This document shows, one piece after another, positions 1 through 9,370 of a stretch of 64,000 nt of DNA. How positions within the stretch are numbered: position 1 is the stretch's first letter; each line of letters starts with the position of its first letter. The translations under genes and the position numbers were made by a program. Location of the stretch: contig DASXUX010000081.1 of NCBI GenBank assembly GCA_036504595.1, positions 248,001-312,000 of the forward strand. Reading direction: 5' to 3'. Source of the stretch: DASXUX01 sp036504595 (GTDB taxonomy: Bacteria > Planctomycetota > SZUA-567 > H5-PLA8). The notes under the pieces were generated by a model, which was given only the letters and a program-made list of their open reading frames with translations, did no database searches and had not been told where the DNA came from.

Positions 1-2
1 CG

Positions 3-617
3 GGGATGGTCGGCGAAGAGGGGACGGATACGCGGGGCAGTGGCGGCTGGCACTTCGTCGTGGACCCGATCGACGGCACGACCAATTTTGTTCACGGCCT
101 GCCATTCTACTCGGTGTCGCTTGCGCTGAAGGACGAGAAGGAAACCGTTCTTGGGATCGTTTACGCGCCGGCGTTGGACTGGACGTTCCACGCGGCGCTG
201 GGCGGCGGAGCGTGGATGAGCAAGACGGGCGAGGCGGACCGGAAGCTGCACGTTTCGAAAACACCGAAGCTGATCAAGGCGGTCGCCGCGACGGGGTTCG
301 CTTGCGTTCGGGCGCGCGCCAAGCAGGACAACTTGCCGATCTTCAACGACGCGATTTACCGGCTGCAAGGCGTCCGGCGTCTGGGCTCGGCGGCGCTCGA
401 TCTGTGCATGGTTGCCGATGGCAAGCTGGATTTGTACTGGGAGATGGGCATCCAGCCGTGGGACATCGCCGCGGGGATTCTGATTCTGCGCGAAGCCGGC
501 GGCCGAGCGACCGATCTGCTGGGCGGCGATGCGGCAGAAACTCGCAAAGAGGTGCTGGCCAGCAACGCGCTGGTTCACGACGAGTTTCTGGATGTGCTGC
601 GCAGGTCGTATGCGTGA
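3..617 (+). CDS. suhB: Inositol monophosphatase family protein, 5' end cut by window
   Basis: This is the C-terminal part of an inositol-1-monophosphatase/FIG-superfamily phosphatase, which hydrolyses inositol phosphates or related phosphate monoesters with Mg2+. The visible protein begins at GEEGTD, the usual first metal-binding glutamate region, followed by VVDPIDGTTNFVHGLP, the hallmark metal-binding motif with two aspartates. Near the C-terminus the motif QPWDIAAGILILREAGG supplies the last metal-ligand aspartate. About 60-70 N-terminal residues lie before the window, so the real start is not visible. The reading frame is open to base 3. The next gene starts 55 bases downstream on the same strand. 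The fold assignment is safe; the exact substrate (inositol phosphate, fructose bisphosphate, histidinol phosphate) cannot be told from sequence. Confidence 0.9.
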   Translation, partial: GMVGEEGTDTRGSGGWHFVVDPIDGTTNFVHGLPFYSVSLALKDEKETVLGIVYAPALDWTFHAALGGGAWMSKTGEADRKLHVSKTPKLIKAVAATGFACVRARAKQDNLPIFNDAIYRLQGVRRLGSAALDLCMVADGKLDLYWEMGIQPWDIAAGILILREAGGRATDLLGGDAAETRKEVLASNALVHDEFLDVLRRSYA

Positions 618-672
618 TCGCTCGTGGTGTAGTCAACAGCGCTTGATGTCCTTTTCCGCGGGAGGATCAGCC

Positions 673-3600
673 TTGATTCGCAAAAACTTAACCCTTGCAT
701 TGTCGGCAACGTTGCTCATCGCTTGCGCTGCGGTTGCTTCGGACTGGCCGACGTTCCGCGGCGATGCGCAGCGCTCCGGTGCTTCGGATGAACAGATCGC
801 GTTTCCGCTGGCGCTCGCCTGGACGCATAAGCCGATTCATGCGCCGACGCCGGCCTGGCCCGAGGCGGCCAAAATGAACTATGCGCCGAAGCTTCCGTAT
901 GAAATCCAAAATGCGATGACGTTCGACCATGCGTACCATGTCGTGGCGGATGCTGAATCCATCTATTACGGTTCATCGACGGACGACGCGGTTTACGCTC
1001 TGAATGCGGCGACCGGCGAAGTGCGCTGGAGCTTTGTCACCGAGGGTCCGGTGCGTCTGACGCCGGTCCTCAGCGTCGGGAAAGTCTACGCCGGTTCGGA
1101 TGACGGCTTCGTGTATTGCCTGGATGCTCGCACCGGATCGCTGGTCTGGAAGAGTCGCGCGGGTGAGGAACGCCGCCTGCTCGGCAACGGACGCATGATC
1201 TCGCTTTGGCCGATCCGCGGCGGGCTGGTTATCGACAGTGGCACGCTTTACTTCACGGCGGGAATTTTTCCTGACCATGGCGTGTACCTGTGCGCGCTGG
1301 ATGCGACGACGGGCAAGAAGATCTACAAGAAGGCTCTCGAGTTCTCGGTACAGGGAAACATGCTCGCCGGCGCGGACCGGGTTCTCCTGCCGACGGGAAG
1401 GACTTCCTATCGCGGCTGCAAAAAGGACGGCGGCGATCCGTTCGGCGTGTACGGGGTCAACGATCCGTGGAAGAAGAATCTGGTGGGCGGGACCTCCGCA
1501 ATGATCTTCGACGACACGCTCGCGGTCGGGCCCAGCGAGGCTGCGCAAATCCACTGGTTTCGCCTGGCGGACCGCAAGCTGATCGTGCAAGACGTTGCGG
1601 ATTGCGTTCTGGCGAAAGAGTCGATGGTTTACACGCTCAGCAAGGGGCAACTGAAGGCGTACACGCGCGCAGGCTATTTTCCCGAGAAGAAGGCTGAAAA
1701 AACTCCCGAGAAACCCGTTGCGAAATCCGCCGAAGAAGCCGCCGCGAAGAAGTCGGATGCCGACGTGATTGCGGCGAAGCCACCCGCTCCGCCGGCGCCC
1801 AAATGGAATGTCGCGACTGGCGGCGCCGAGACAATGATCATGGCGCACGGCACGATCCTCACAGCAGGCAAGGGCGAGGTTGCCGCTTACGATGCGCAGG
1901 ACGGCAAGAAGCTGTGGGCTGAAAAAGTGGACGGCAACGTCGAGGGCCTCGCGCTCAGCCATGGGCGTCTGCTGGCGAGTTTGGAGAGCGGCGCGATTGT
2001 GTGCTTTCAGAAAGGCGCCCCCTCACCCCTAACCCCTCTCCCTCGCGGGGGAGAGGGGGACCGAAGCGCACGCTTGAGTTCGCCGCAAGCGGATGCGGCG
2101 AACACAAACGTGCCACCTTATGCCGAAGCCGCTGAGGCCGCGGTGAAAGCTGCGAGCGCGAAGCAGGGGTACTGTCTCGTGCTGCAGGGCGTGAGTGGGC
2201 AATTGGCGTTGGAGATTGCCAAGCGGTCCGATCTCCAGGTCATCTGCCGCATCAAAGACGCGGCGAAAGCGGAGGCGGCGCGCAACGCGCTGATGAAAAC
2301 CGGCCTGTATGGCTCGCGCATCGTCGTGCATCAAGGCGATTCGGACGATCTGCCGTATCCGAAGTATTTCGCGAACCTGATCGTATGCGAAGGCACGTTG
2401 ACCGGCAGCGCGGGACTGCCGTCGGCCGACCAGGTGCTGAAGATGCTTCGGCCTTGCGGCGGCGCGGTCGATATCGCGGCGCAAGCGGGATCGGAAGCCA
2501 GCGGCAAGCTGAAGTCCTGGGGCGAAAAACTGCCGCAGTGGAGTGTGAAGGACGGACCGGTTGTCCGCGGCACGGCGCGGCGTGGCGCTCTAGCCGGTGC
2601 GGGCGAGTGGTCGCATTTCTACGCCGATCCGGCGAACACGGCGTGCAGCAACGACGAGATTCGTCCGGGTAAGATGGACATTCAGTGGTTCGGCCGGCCA
2701 GGGCCGGCGGATGCGGTGGACCGCCACAAGAAGGGCCCGGCGCCGCTCTTCAAGAACGGGCGCGTTTTCGTCTCGGGCTTCAACCACTTTGCGGCCGTGG
2801 ACGCTTACAACGGGACGATGCTGTGGGAACGAAACGTCGTTGATTCCGCTCGCATCGCGGCGTTCAAGGATTCGAGCAACATGGCCGCCAGCGACGAGCG
2901 CCTCTTTGTGGCTTCCGGAGCCTCCTGCTTGGTGCTCGACGCGCAAACCGGGCAGACTCAGAAGGAGATCGCGCTGCCCAATGCAACGCCGGAGGACGCG
3001 TGGGGATATCTCGCCGTCGTGGGCAATACGCTCGTCGGCAGTGCTGCGAAGTCTGGCGGATCGCTGCGCGCGATGGGCAAAGCGGAAGACACCATCATCT
3101 GGCGCAGCAATCAGCCGGTGGTTTGCAGCACGGCTGTGTTCGGTGCCGATCCATCTGCGGGAAAGGTAAAGTGGAGCTACGCGGCGAAGGCCGGCTTGGT
3201 CATCAACGCGACGCTGACAATCGGAAACGGCCGCGTCTTCTTCATTGAGAGCCGCAACGCGAGCACGCTGGAATCGAAGACCGGGCGCGCGACGTTGGCG
3301 GACCTACTGGGTTCGGGCGCGCAGCTTGTAGCTTTGGAATTGGAAACCGGCCGCGTGGTCTTCGCCAAAGAAGTCGATCTCAGTTCGATCCAGCACGTCA
3401 TCTTTATGAGCTATGCGAGCGAGACGCTGGTGGTCACGGGCAGCAAGTACGCGACGGTCGATGCGGAAGAAACGAAAGGACGCAGCAAACCGACGCAGCT
3501 CAAACGCGTGCGCTACGACCTGTTCGGGTTCGATGCAACGACGGGCGCTCTGCGCTGGAAGACGACGCAGACTCCCAATTACGACGACGTGCTCACGGGA

Positions 3601-3981
3601 GATCATGGCGAGCAGGTGCAGCATCCGTCGATCGTGGGCGATGTGGTCTACGGTCCGGATTTCGCTTTGCATCTCGCCAGCGGCCAACCCTACGAGGGTT
3701 GGAAGTGGCGCAAGAGCGAGAAGTGCGCAACGCTTTCCACATCGCGCTACTGCGCGTTCAGCCGCTTCACTGAGAAAGAGAACCCGAAGCTGCTGCCCAA
3801 GCTCCCATTTATCTTTGATCTGAAGACTGGAAAGAAGGAGCCGCTGATGGTGGCCACGCGTCCCGGCTGCTGGATCAACACGCTTCCGGCCGGCGGGATG
3901 GTCATTATCCCCGACGCCACTGCCGGCTGCACGTGCCCGTATCCAATGCAGGCGTCGGTGGTGCTGATGCCGAGGGACTAG
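673..3981 (+). CDS. Exported PQQ-type beta-propeller protein with embedded methyltransferase-like domain
   Basis: About 1102 residues. The TTG start at 673 is chosen because GGGAGGA lies just upstream (660-666) and it is followed at once by a signal peptide (RKNLTLALSATLLIACAAVAS); the open frame extends further upstream only through the end of the phosphatase gene. The mature protein opens with DWPTFRGDAQRSG, typical of PQQ-binding-like (pyrrolo-quinoline quinone) propeller proteins, and has many blades of the form LDAxTGxxxW (YALNAATGEVRWSF, CLDARTGSLVWKS). Residues ~495-600 interrupt the propeller with a Rossmann-like segment (GYCLVLQGVSGQLALEIA ... VICEGTL) that resembles a class I SAM methyltransferase but lacks a clear glycine-rich SAM loop. 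A low-complexity K/A/P-rich linker lies near residues 340-380. A repeat at 2015-2063 is inserted in frame just before the Rossmann segment. Substrate and cofactor are unknown; the propeller may be purely structural. Confidence 0.85.
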   Translation: MIRKNLTLALSATLLIACAAVASDWPTFRGDAQRSGASDEQIAFPLALAWTHKPIHAPTPAWPEAAKMNYAPKLPYEIQNAMTFDHAYHVVADAESIYYGSSTDDAVYALNAATGEVRWSFVTEGPVRLTPVLSVGKVYAGSDDGFVYCLDARTGSLVWKSRAGEERRLLGNGRMISLWPIRGGLVIDSGTLYFTAGIFPDHGVYLCALDATTGKKIYKKALEFSVQGNMLAGADRVLLPTGRTSYRGCKKDGGDPFGVYGVNDPWKKNLVGGTSAMIFDDTLAVGPSEAAQIHWFRLADRKLIVQDVADCVLAKESMVYTLSKGQLKAYTRAGYFPEKKAEKTPEKPVAKSAEEAAAKKSDADVIAAKPPAPPAPKWNVATGGAETMIMAHGTILTAGKGEVAAYDAQDGKKLWAEKVDGNVEGLALSHGRLLASLESGAIVCFQKGAPSPLTPLPRGGEGDRSARLSSPQADAANTNVPPYAEAAEAAVKAASAKQGYCLVLQGVSGQLALEIAKRSDLQVICRIKDAAKAEAARNALMKTGLYGSRIVVHQGDSDDLPYPKYFANLIVCEGTLTGSAGLPSADQVLKMLRPCGGAVDIAAQAGSEASGKLKSWGEKLPQWSVKDGPVVRGTARRGALAGAGEWSHFYADPANTACSNDEIRPGKMDIQWFGRPGPADAVDRHKKGPAPLFKNGRVFVSGFNHFAAVDAYNGTMLWERNVVDSARIAAFKDSSNMAASDERLFVASGASCLVLDAQTGQTQKEIALPNATPEDAWGYLAVVGNTLVGSAAKSGGSLRAMGKAEDTIIWRSNQPVVCSTAVFGADPSAGKVKWSYAAKAGLVINATLTIGNGRVFFIESRNASTLESKTGRATLADLLGSGAQLVALELETGRVVFAKEVDLSSIQHVIFMSYASETLVVTGSKYATVDAEETKGRSKPTQLKRVRYDLFGFDATTGALRWKTTQTPNYDDVLTGDHGEQVQHPSIVGDVVYGPDFALHLASGQPYEGWKWRKSEKCATLSTSRYCAFSRFTEKENPKLLPKLPFIFDLKTGKKEPLMVATRPGCWINTLPAGGMVIIPDATAGCTCPYPMQASVVLMPRD
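2015..2063. repeat. CCCCTCTCC hairpin family inside the PQQ-type gene, copy 1
   Basis: GCCCCCTCACCCCTAACC followed by the hairpin CCCCTCTCCC-TCGC-GGGGGAGAGGGG. It is translated in frame as GAPSPLTPLPRGGEGD between propeller and methyltransferase-like parts of the protein. Confidence 0.9.
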
Positions 3982-4043
3982 GCGATTGCGGATTGGATTG
4001 CGGCGGCAGGTTACGCATCACCATCGGGCGTCGCAATTCTCAC

Positions 4044-5984
4044 TTACCGTCCTGTGCCGTATGCGGCCGGACGCGCGATGCGCTCGCCATTGACGAGCAG
4101 TTCCTCTTTGCCGAAGTCAGCCGTGATGTCGGTGCCGTCTTCGAAGCGCGCAACTTTCACGTTCGGCGCGGGCTCGGCGTAACCGGTCATCTCCAGCGCG
4201 CGCAGATGTCCGAAGCGTTTAACGGCAAGATCGTCAATAGCCTTGAGCAGAGCAATCCGGGCGTCGTCGAGCACGGGCATGACGCCGGGGTGAGCGGACC
4301 ATTCATCGCGCGGAGCGCCGCCCAGCAGGATCGTCTGCATCAGAGCGGGCCATGTGTCCATCTGGCCTTCGTGGACCACCAGGCCGTGCAGCGCCAAATG
4401 CCACAGCGGCACGCGCCGTTCCAATAGCGCCTTGATCGGCCAGGAGTCAGGCGCCATCTGCGTGTGCCAGTCGCTGCCAACCGAAACGCAGTGGTCGCTG
4501 GGCAGAACGATATGCAGGAAGGAGTTCTCCGCGCCCGCGCTGCCGAACACTTCGCGCGCGGCGTCTTGCACGCGGCGCATGCCCAGCATGCATTGGGTTC
4601 GCGAGCCGCGATGGCGGGGATGATAGTTCACTTCCAGCGGTTGGGCCATGTAGTCGCTGTAGTACGTCCCGCGCAGGCCGAGGGCCTTCATGCGGCGCAA
4701 GTGTCCGCCGAGGCGGTCATCCGAAAACGCGAGCGGCCAGTTAGCACACTCCACGCCGCCGGCCCACCAGCCGTGGATGAGCGGCTCGCCATAGACGTCG
4801 TGCACGACGCACTCCGGGTCGAACGCCGGCGAGCGCCTGCAGGCCATCATGAAATTGTCGTGCGCGCTCATCATGTAGCCGAGTGCGTTGCCGCTTTCGA
4901 TGAGCGCGCGAAATCCGGCTTCGCCGCCAAGGCGCTCATCAATGGGAAACCGCGCCGGATACCAGCCGTCGTGGCCGCGCGCGTTCCAGCCGACGGCCTG
5001 CGTGTAGACCTTCTTGATGCCCGCGGCGTAAATTCGCTTCAGATTGGCGGCGCATTCAGCAAAGGTCATCGTCCGCAAGAAGGAAAGGGGCGAGGTCTTG
5101 TCGCAGCCGGCCATCATGTAACCCTGGCGCTCGACCGCGTGGAAGAGTTTGAGAATCAACGTTTCGAGCAGATACGCGACCTCCGGGCACTCCTTCGCGC
5201 GCGCGAGCAGCGTCGGCTTGCCGAGATCTTCCATCACATGCTTCCGCAGGCGCTTGGCGGTGCAGAGCACGGCGTCCATCTTCGCCGGAATGGGAATGAA
5301 GCGTATCTCTCGCGTCTCAGTCTCGACCGGATCGGGCCAGTGTTTTCGCAGATGAAACGACAGGGACACACAGCCGTGGCCCGCGCCGTCGGTCGCGACG
5401 CGGCACTCGGTTTCGCACGCGCCGGCCGTGGCCAACGATATAAGGCCGCCGTCGGGGCTGCTCGTCGCACACGCCGGAAACAGCGGCAGCAGTTCCCACC
5501 GGTCCTGTTCGCCGTAGATGAGAAAGCGGTCGGACGCGCGCGCTTTGTTTCGCGGCGAACAAAGTGTCCCGCTTCCGACCGGCAGAATCAGTTGTCCGTC
5601 GGGTCCGCAGCTAAGCAGGGTGGGGAGGAGATCAACCGCAAACAAACGGTAAACATCAGGCAAATCCTCGTAAACTTCGGTGATCGGCAGCCGCGCGATG
5701 AGTTCTCCGTTCGACATCCGCAGCCAAAGCCCTACGCGCACGCCGCGAGCGGCATCGGCGACGGTAATGTGCACGCCATCTTCGAGGCGCTCGACTTCAT
5801 CGATGCGCAGCTTCTCCGCGCGCTCAGTGCGGCGGCAGGCTTTGTCGTGCACTTCCAGGGCCAGCAGTCGCGAGCGGCCCAGCAGCCGTCCGGAACGATC
5901 ATCATTCAGCGCGAGCCACAGGATGTCCTCTTCGTGCTGCAAACGCGCGGTCAGTCGCCCATCGGAAAACGTGAGGGTGTCCAT
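4044..5984 (-). CDS. Putative glycoside hydrolase-like protein
   Basis: 646 residues with no signal peptide or membrane helix. The start at 5984 is supported by GAGGA six bases upstream. The N-terminal ~200 residues look like a beta-sandwich, and residues ~260-580 contain motifs of a TIM-barrel carbohydrate enzyme: YTQAVGWNARGHDGWYPA, GYMMSAHDNFMMAC, LGLRGTYYSDYMA, and a short all-beta C-terminus with DITADFG. Such arrangements occur in GH101/DUF5696-like and related hydrolases. The catalytic acids cannot be assigned with confidence, although the aspartates in SAHDN and YSDYM are candidates. It diverges from the following di-haem-type gene across a 153-base gap and converges with the propeller gene. 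Role is inferred only as carbohydrate-active; the family name is not certain. Confidence 0.5.
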   Translation of the reverse strand: MDTLTFSDGRLTARLQHEEDILWLALNDDRSGRLLGRSRLLALEVHDKACRRTERAEKLRIDEVERLEDGVHITVADAARGVRVGLWLRMSNGELIARLPITEVYEDLPDVYRLFAVDLLPTLLSCGPDGQLILPVGSGTLCSPRNKARASDRFLIYGEQDRWELLPLFPACATSSPDGGLISLATAGACETECRVATDGAGHGCVSLSFHLRKHWPDPVETETREIRFIPIPAKMDAVLCTAKRLRKHVMEDLGKPTLLARAKECPEVAYLLETLILKLFHAVERQGYMMAGCDKTSPLSFLRTMTFAECAANLKRIYAAGIKKVYTQAVGWNARGHDGWYPARFPIDERLGGEAGFRALIESGNALGYMMSAHDNFMMACRRSPAFDPECVVHDVYGEPLIHGWWAGGVECANWPLAFSDDRLGGHLRRMKALGLRGTYYSDYMAQPLEVNYHPRHRGSRTQCMLGMRRVQDAAREVFGSAGAENSFLHIVLPSDHCVSVGSDWHTQMAPDSWPIKALLERRVPLWHLALHGLVVHEGQMDTWPALMQTILLGGAPRDEWSAHPGVMPVLDDARIALLKAIDDLAVKRFGHLRALEMTGYAEPAPNVKVARFEDGTDITADFGKEELLVNGERIARPAAYGTGR

Positions 5985-6137
5985 CGAAATTCCTCGTCAG
6001 GTCTGCGCAACTCAGTATCTGTCGATACTCAACACTCGCATCTCGCCAAGACGCTGAAAGACTATCGCGTTTCGCACCGGAACAAATATCATAAGCGCCC
6101 ACGGTTGACAGCGGATGAACGGAACGGAGGGCCATCC

Positions 6138-9100
6138 ATGATCTGCCAGCGCACCCGCCTCTGGGTCGTGCTCACATGTGTCTACGTGGCCGCAGTGTTT
6201 GCGCGCGAGACGCCGGCCGCTGAAGCAGTTGCTGGTGACACGTCTGCGCTCCATTTCGATTTCGAGACTGGCGACTTGCAGGGCTGGAAGGTCGTTGAAG
6301 GCGCTTTTGACAAGCTTATCTCTGACCGCGCCGCGTTCCACAACCGCTATACCGAAGACAACCGCTACAACAAGCAAGGCAAGTTCTATCTCTCCACCGT
6401 CGAAGGCCAAGATGGAAGCAGCAAGGATCACATGGTCGGCATCGTCGAATCGCCGGTCTTTGTGCTCAGTTCGCCCGGCATGTCCTTTCTTCTGGGCGGA
6501 GGCAATTCGCCCAGCACCTATCTCGCGCTGTGCACACTTGATGGCAAGGAGGTCCTGACGGCACGCGGCAAGAATACCGAAGTGCTGGAGCGCGTCGCCT
6601 GGAAGACTCCCGAGCTCGTTGGTCAGAAACTTTTCCTTCGCATCTTCGATGGCAATACCGACGGCTGGGGCCACGTGACTTTCGACGACTTCCAGGCGAC
6701 GGGCAAGCTCGATGACGCCGCGACCAGGGACCATTTCGTGCAGCGCAAGCCACTGCTCAGCCAGGAGCTCCGGCGACTTTCAGCGCAGGCGCTTGGTGCG
6801 CCCACTATCGTGCCGGCGAACCCGGAGATGCTGCAGATCCTGCGTGAGGCCATCAAGGATCTAATCGCCACCTTTGGCGCTCGCTACCCGAAAGGCGCCG
6901 ACTATCTCGCGCGCTTAGACGCGTTGGAGAAGCGCCTGGCTGAGCCGCAGGCCGCCACGGATTTTGCGGCCCTTCAGCGCGAAGCTCTAGCCGCCAACCC
7001 GTTGGTGAGCGGACAGCCGCTGCTGTACACGACACACGCGCAGTACGTCGCAATCTATCATGCGATCGACACGCTCTATCAAGTCGGTGAGGCGACGGAG
7101 GGGAAATACCATCGCGGTGGAGCGCTGAAGGTGCTGGATGTTCCTAGCGGCAAGACAAAGACGCTGGTTGAAGCGCCCGAGGGACTCGTGCGCAGTCCGT
7201 GCGTTCATTTCGATGCGAAGAAGATCATTTTCTCCATGCGCCACAACCCAAAGGAAAACTTTCATCTCTTTGAGATCAACGTTGACGGCACGGGCTTGAA
7301 GCAGCTCACGTCTGCGCCGGATGTGAGCGACTTCGATCCGCTATACCTGCCGGATGACACCGTCGTCTTTTCGTCCACGCGCGAGCCCAAGTACAACATG
7401 TGCTCGCAGGACATCGGTGCGAACCTTCATCGCATGGAAGCGGACGGCGCTAACATCTATCAGATTACGAAGAGCACGCTGTTCGAGAACCAGTCGTCGC
7501 TGATGCCCGACGGCCGCATCCTGTACAAACGCTGGGAGTACGTGGATCGCAACTTCGGCGACGCGCACGGCTTCTGGACTGTGAACCCGGATGGAACGAA
7601 TCAGGCGGTGCTGTGGGGAAACAACAAAGCCGATCCCGGAGCCGTGTATTATCCGAGAGTCATTCCCGGCAGCGGCGGCAAACTGCTCTGCATCCTCAGC
7701 ACACATCACCATAACATGTGGGGTCCGCTCGCGATCATCGACCCGCAGCTCGCGACCGACGGCAAGGCCAGCATTCTGCGTACGTGGCCCGCATCCGTCC
7801 GCCAGCGCCTCAGCGACAGCGACCGCTTCAACTGCGATGGCATGAACGCGATTAATCCCAAATACGAAGAGCCCTGGCCGCTGAGCGAAAAGTATTTCCT
7901 GTGTTCGCGGATGATTGGCAAGGGCCCGGAGATGGGCATTTACCTGATCGACACGTTCGGCAACGAAGTGCTTTTGCACGCCGAAGCGCCGAGCTGTTTC
8001 AGCGCGATGCCCATAGTTGCGCAAGCGCGCCCGCCGCTGCTGCCGTCGCGCCGCACGTTCGCTCAAGAGCCCGGCTACCTGTACGTGCAGAACGTTTACC
8101 AGGGCACGCACATGCAGGGCGTCAAGCCTGGCGCCGTCAAGAAGATTCGCATTGTCGAGTCGCCGGAAAAACGCGCGTGGACGTCCGGCAAGTGGTACGG
8201 CCAGGGCTTTCAGGCGCCCGGAATGAATTGGCACGACTTCACTGCAAAGCGGATTCTCGGCACTGTGCCGGTCGAAGCGGACGGCAGCGCGTACTTCACG
8301 GTGCCAAGCGATACCTTCATCTACTTCCAGTTGCTCGACGAAAACGGAATGATGATTCACTCCATGCGCAGCGGCACGGTGCTGCAGGCCGGCGAGCGCA
8401 CCGGCTGCGTCGGTTGCCATGAACACCGGCTTTCCGCGCCGCCGGCGGTAGCGCCGGCGTCCCTGCCAGCCGGCACGGAGACCGGCGCTACCCCAATGGC
8501 GCTGCGCCGCGCGGCGAGTGAAATCGAACCCTGGTACGGTCCGCCGCGGATCTTCAACTACTTGAGCGAAGTGCAACCAGTCTTCGACAAGTATTGCGTG
8601 AGCTGCCATGACTTCGGCAAGGACGGTGCGAAGAAACTGATTCTGGCCGGCGACAAAGATCCGTTCTTCAACGCCTCGTACACGCAGCTTTGGCGCAAGG
8701 GCTACATCAAGCCCATCGGCGCGGGTCCTTCCAGCGTGCAGCCGGCGTATGCGTGGGGTTCGCATGCGAGCAAGATCGTTCAGTACCTGCAGATGAATGC
8801 CTCTCGCGTGAAACTCGACAAAGAGAGCTTCGACCGACTGGTGACGTGGATCGATCTGAATGCTCCATACTATCCGAGCTACGACACGTCCTACCCCGAC
8901 AACATGAGCGGCCGGTGTCCGCTGAACGATGCGCAGATGAAGCGCTTGGGACAGCTCACCGGAATCAAGTGGGACAGAGAGGCGAATTTCGCAAGCAACA
9001 CTGGTCCGTGGGTTAGCTTCGATCGGCCGGAGCTGAGTCCGAGCCTGGAGAAACTTGCGAAAGACGGCCCGGAGTACAAAGAAGCTCTGGCGATCATCCA

Positions 9101-9272
9101 GGCCGGCAAGGAAGTCTTCGCGAAAGTTCCGCGTGCAGACATGCCGGGCTTCCAGCCGTGCGAAAAAGATGCCTCTCGTGAAGCCTTCTACGCCAAGCGC
9201 CGCGAGATCGAGCGCCGCAATCGCGACGCGATCCGCGAGGGCAAGAAGATGTATGACGGAAGTAGTCAGTAG
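6138..9272 (+). CDS. Large exported di-CxxCH protein, hydrazine synthase alpha-like with TolB-type repeats
   Basis: 1044 residues. ATG 6138 is preceded by ACGGAGGG at 7-base spacing and followed by a signal peptide (MICQRTRLWVVLTCVYVAAVFARE); the open frame continues upstream but only as antisense to the previous gene. Residues ~35-170 form a lectin-like sandwich (LHFDFETGDLQGWKV), the middle has WD40/TolB-like strands (HFDAKKIIFSMRHNPKENF, LPDDTVVFSSTREP, GRILYKRWEYVDR), and the C-terminal third has two haem c motifs, CVGCH (Cys757) and CVSCH (Cys820). This layout matches the HZS_alpha-like proteins widespread in Planctomycetota, which are not proof of hydrazine synthesis. A 46-bp palindrome is inserted in frame between the two CxxCH motifs (8447-8492). 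The stop codon lies inside a heptamer array. A paralogue with extra domains is at 48306-52415. Confidence 0.8.
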   Translation: MICQRTRLWVVLTCVYVAAVFARETPAAEAVAGDTSALHFDFETGDLQGWKVVEGAFDKLISDRAAFHNRYTEDNRYNKQGKFYLSTVEGQDGSSKDHMVGIVESPVFVLSSPGMSFLLGGGNSPSTYLALCTLDGKEVLTARGKNTEVLERVAWKTPELVGQKLFLRIFDGNTDGWGHVTFDDFQATGKLDDAATRDHFVQRKPLLSQELRRLSAQALGAPTIVPANPEMLQILREAIKDLIATFGARYPKGADYLARLDALEKRLAEPQAATDFAALQREALAANPLVSGQPLLYTTHAQYVAIYHAIDTLYQVGEATEGKYHRGGALKVLDVPSGKTKTLVEAPEGLVRSPCVHFDAKKIIFSMRHNPKENFHLFEINVDGTGLKQLTSAPDVSDFDPLYLPDDTVVFSSTREPKYNMCSQDIGANLHRMEADGANIYQITKSTLFENQSSLMPDGRILYKRWEYVDRNFGDAHGFWTVNPDGTNQAVLWGNNKADPGAVYYPRVIPGSGGKLLCILSTHHHNMWGPLAIIDPQLATDGKASILRTWPASVRQRLSDSDRFNCDGMNAINPKYEEPWPLSEKYFLCSRMIGKGPEMGIYLIDTFGNEVLLHAEAPSCFSAMPIVAQARPPLLPSRRTFAQEPGYLYVQNVYQGTHMQGVKPGAVKKIRIVESPEKRAWTSGKWYGQGFQAPGMNWHDFTAKRILGTVPVEADGSAYFTVPSDTFIYFQLLDENGMMIHSMRSGTVLQAGERTGCVGCHEHRLSAPPAVAPASLPAGTETGATPMALRRAASEIEPWYGPPRIFNYLSEVQPVFDKYCVSCHDFGKDGAKKLILAGDKDPFFNASYTQLWRKGYIKPIGAGPSSVQPAYAWGSHASKIVQYLQMNASRVKLDKESFDRLVTWIDLNAPYYPSYDTSYPDNMSGRCPLNDAQMKRLGQLTGIKWDREANFASNTGPWVSFDRPELSPSLEKLAKDGPEYKEALAIIQAGKEVFAKVPRADMPGFQPCEKDASREAFYAKRREIERRNRDAIREGKKMYDGSSQ
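8447..8492. repeat. 46-bp in-frame palindrome, copy 1 (full length)
   Basis: Near-perfect palindrome with outer arms GGTAGCGCCGGC and GCCGGCGCTACC and a central GCCGGC-type dyad. It is read in frame as VAPASLPAGTETGAT between the two haem motifs of the host protein. Five related copies lie in four other genes of this window, all in the same reading frame. Confidence 0.9.
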
Positions 9273-9280
9273 CCAGTAGT
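9261..9280 (+). repeat. Heptamer array (AGTAGTC / AGTAGCC)
   Basis: About three copies of a 7-base unit. It covers the stop codon (TAG at 9270-9272) of the upstream gene, so the last residues SSQ are encoded by the repeat. Confidence 0.7.
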
Positions 9281-9370
9281 GTTGGCCGGCAAGCGCCGTC
9301 GGCTGTTAGCGAATGGCGACATTTGTGTCCGCGCAGGCTTTTCGAGGGGTGGCTATAATCCAATACTGCT

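Noticed and set aside
3982..4004. Possible GCGGATT heptamer array after the PQQ-type gene
   Set aside because: The spacing of the repeats is irregular (6, 7 and 5 bases), so a real 7-base array cannot be claimed.
6014..6029. AGTATC-N4-GATACT palindrome between the divergent genes at 5984 and 6138
   Set aside because: Six-base arms are short, no known regulator is near, and it may be chance.
4464..6137. Long open frame in front of the di-CxxCH protein
   Set aside because: It is antisense to the glycoside-hydrolase-like gene; signal peptide and ribosome binding site mark the start at 6138.
7341..8765. Long minus-strand open frames inside the large plus-strand genes (also 49632-51743)
   Set aside because: They are high-GC antisense frames with Arg/His/Ala-rich unstructured translations and no family motifs.
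6138..9272. Anammox hydrazine synthase
   Set aside because: Only the alpha-like fold is recognisable, the other subunits and anammox genes are absent, and this domain is common in non-anammox Planctomycetota.
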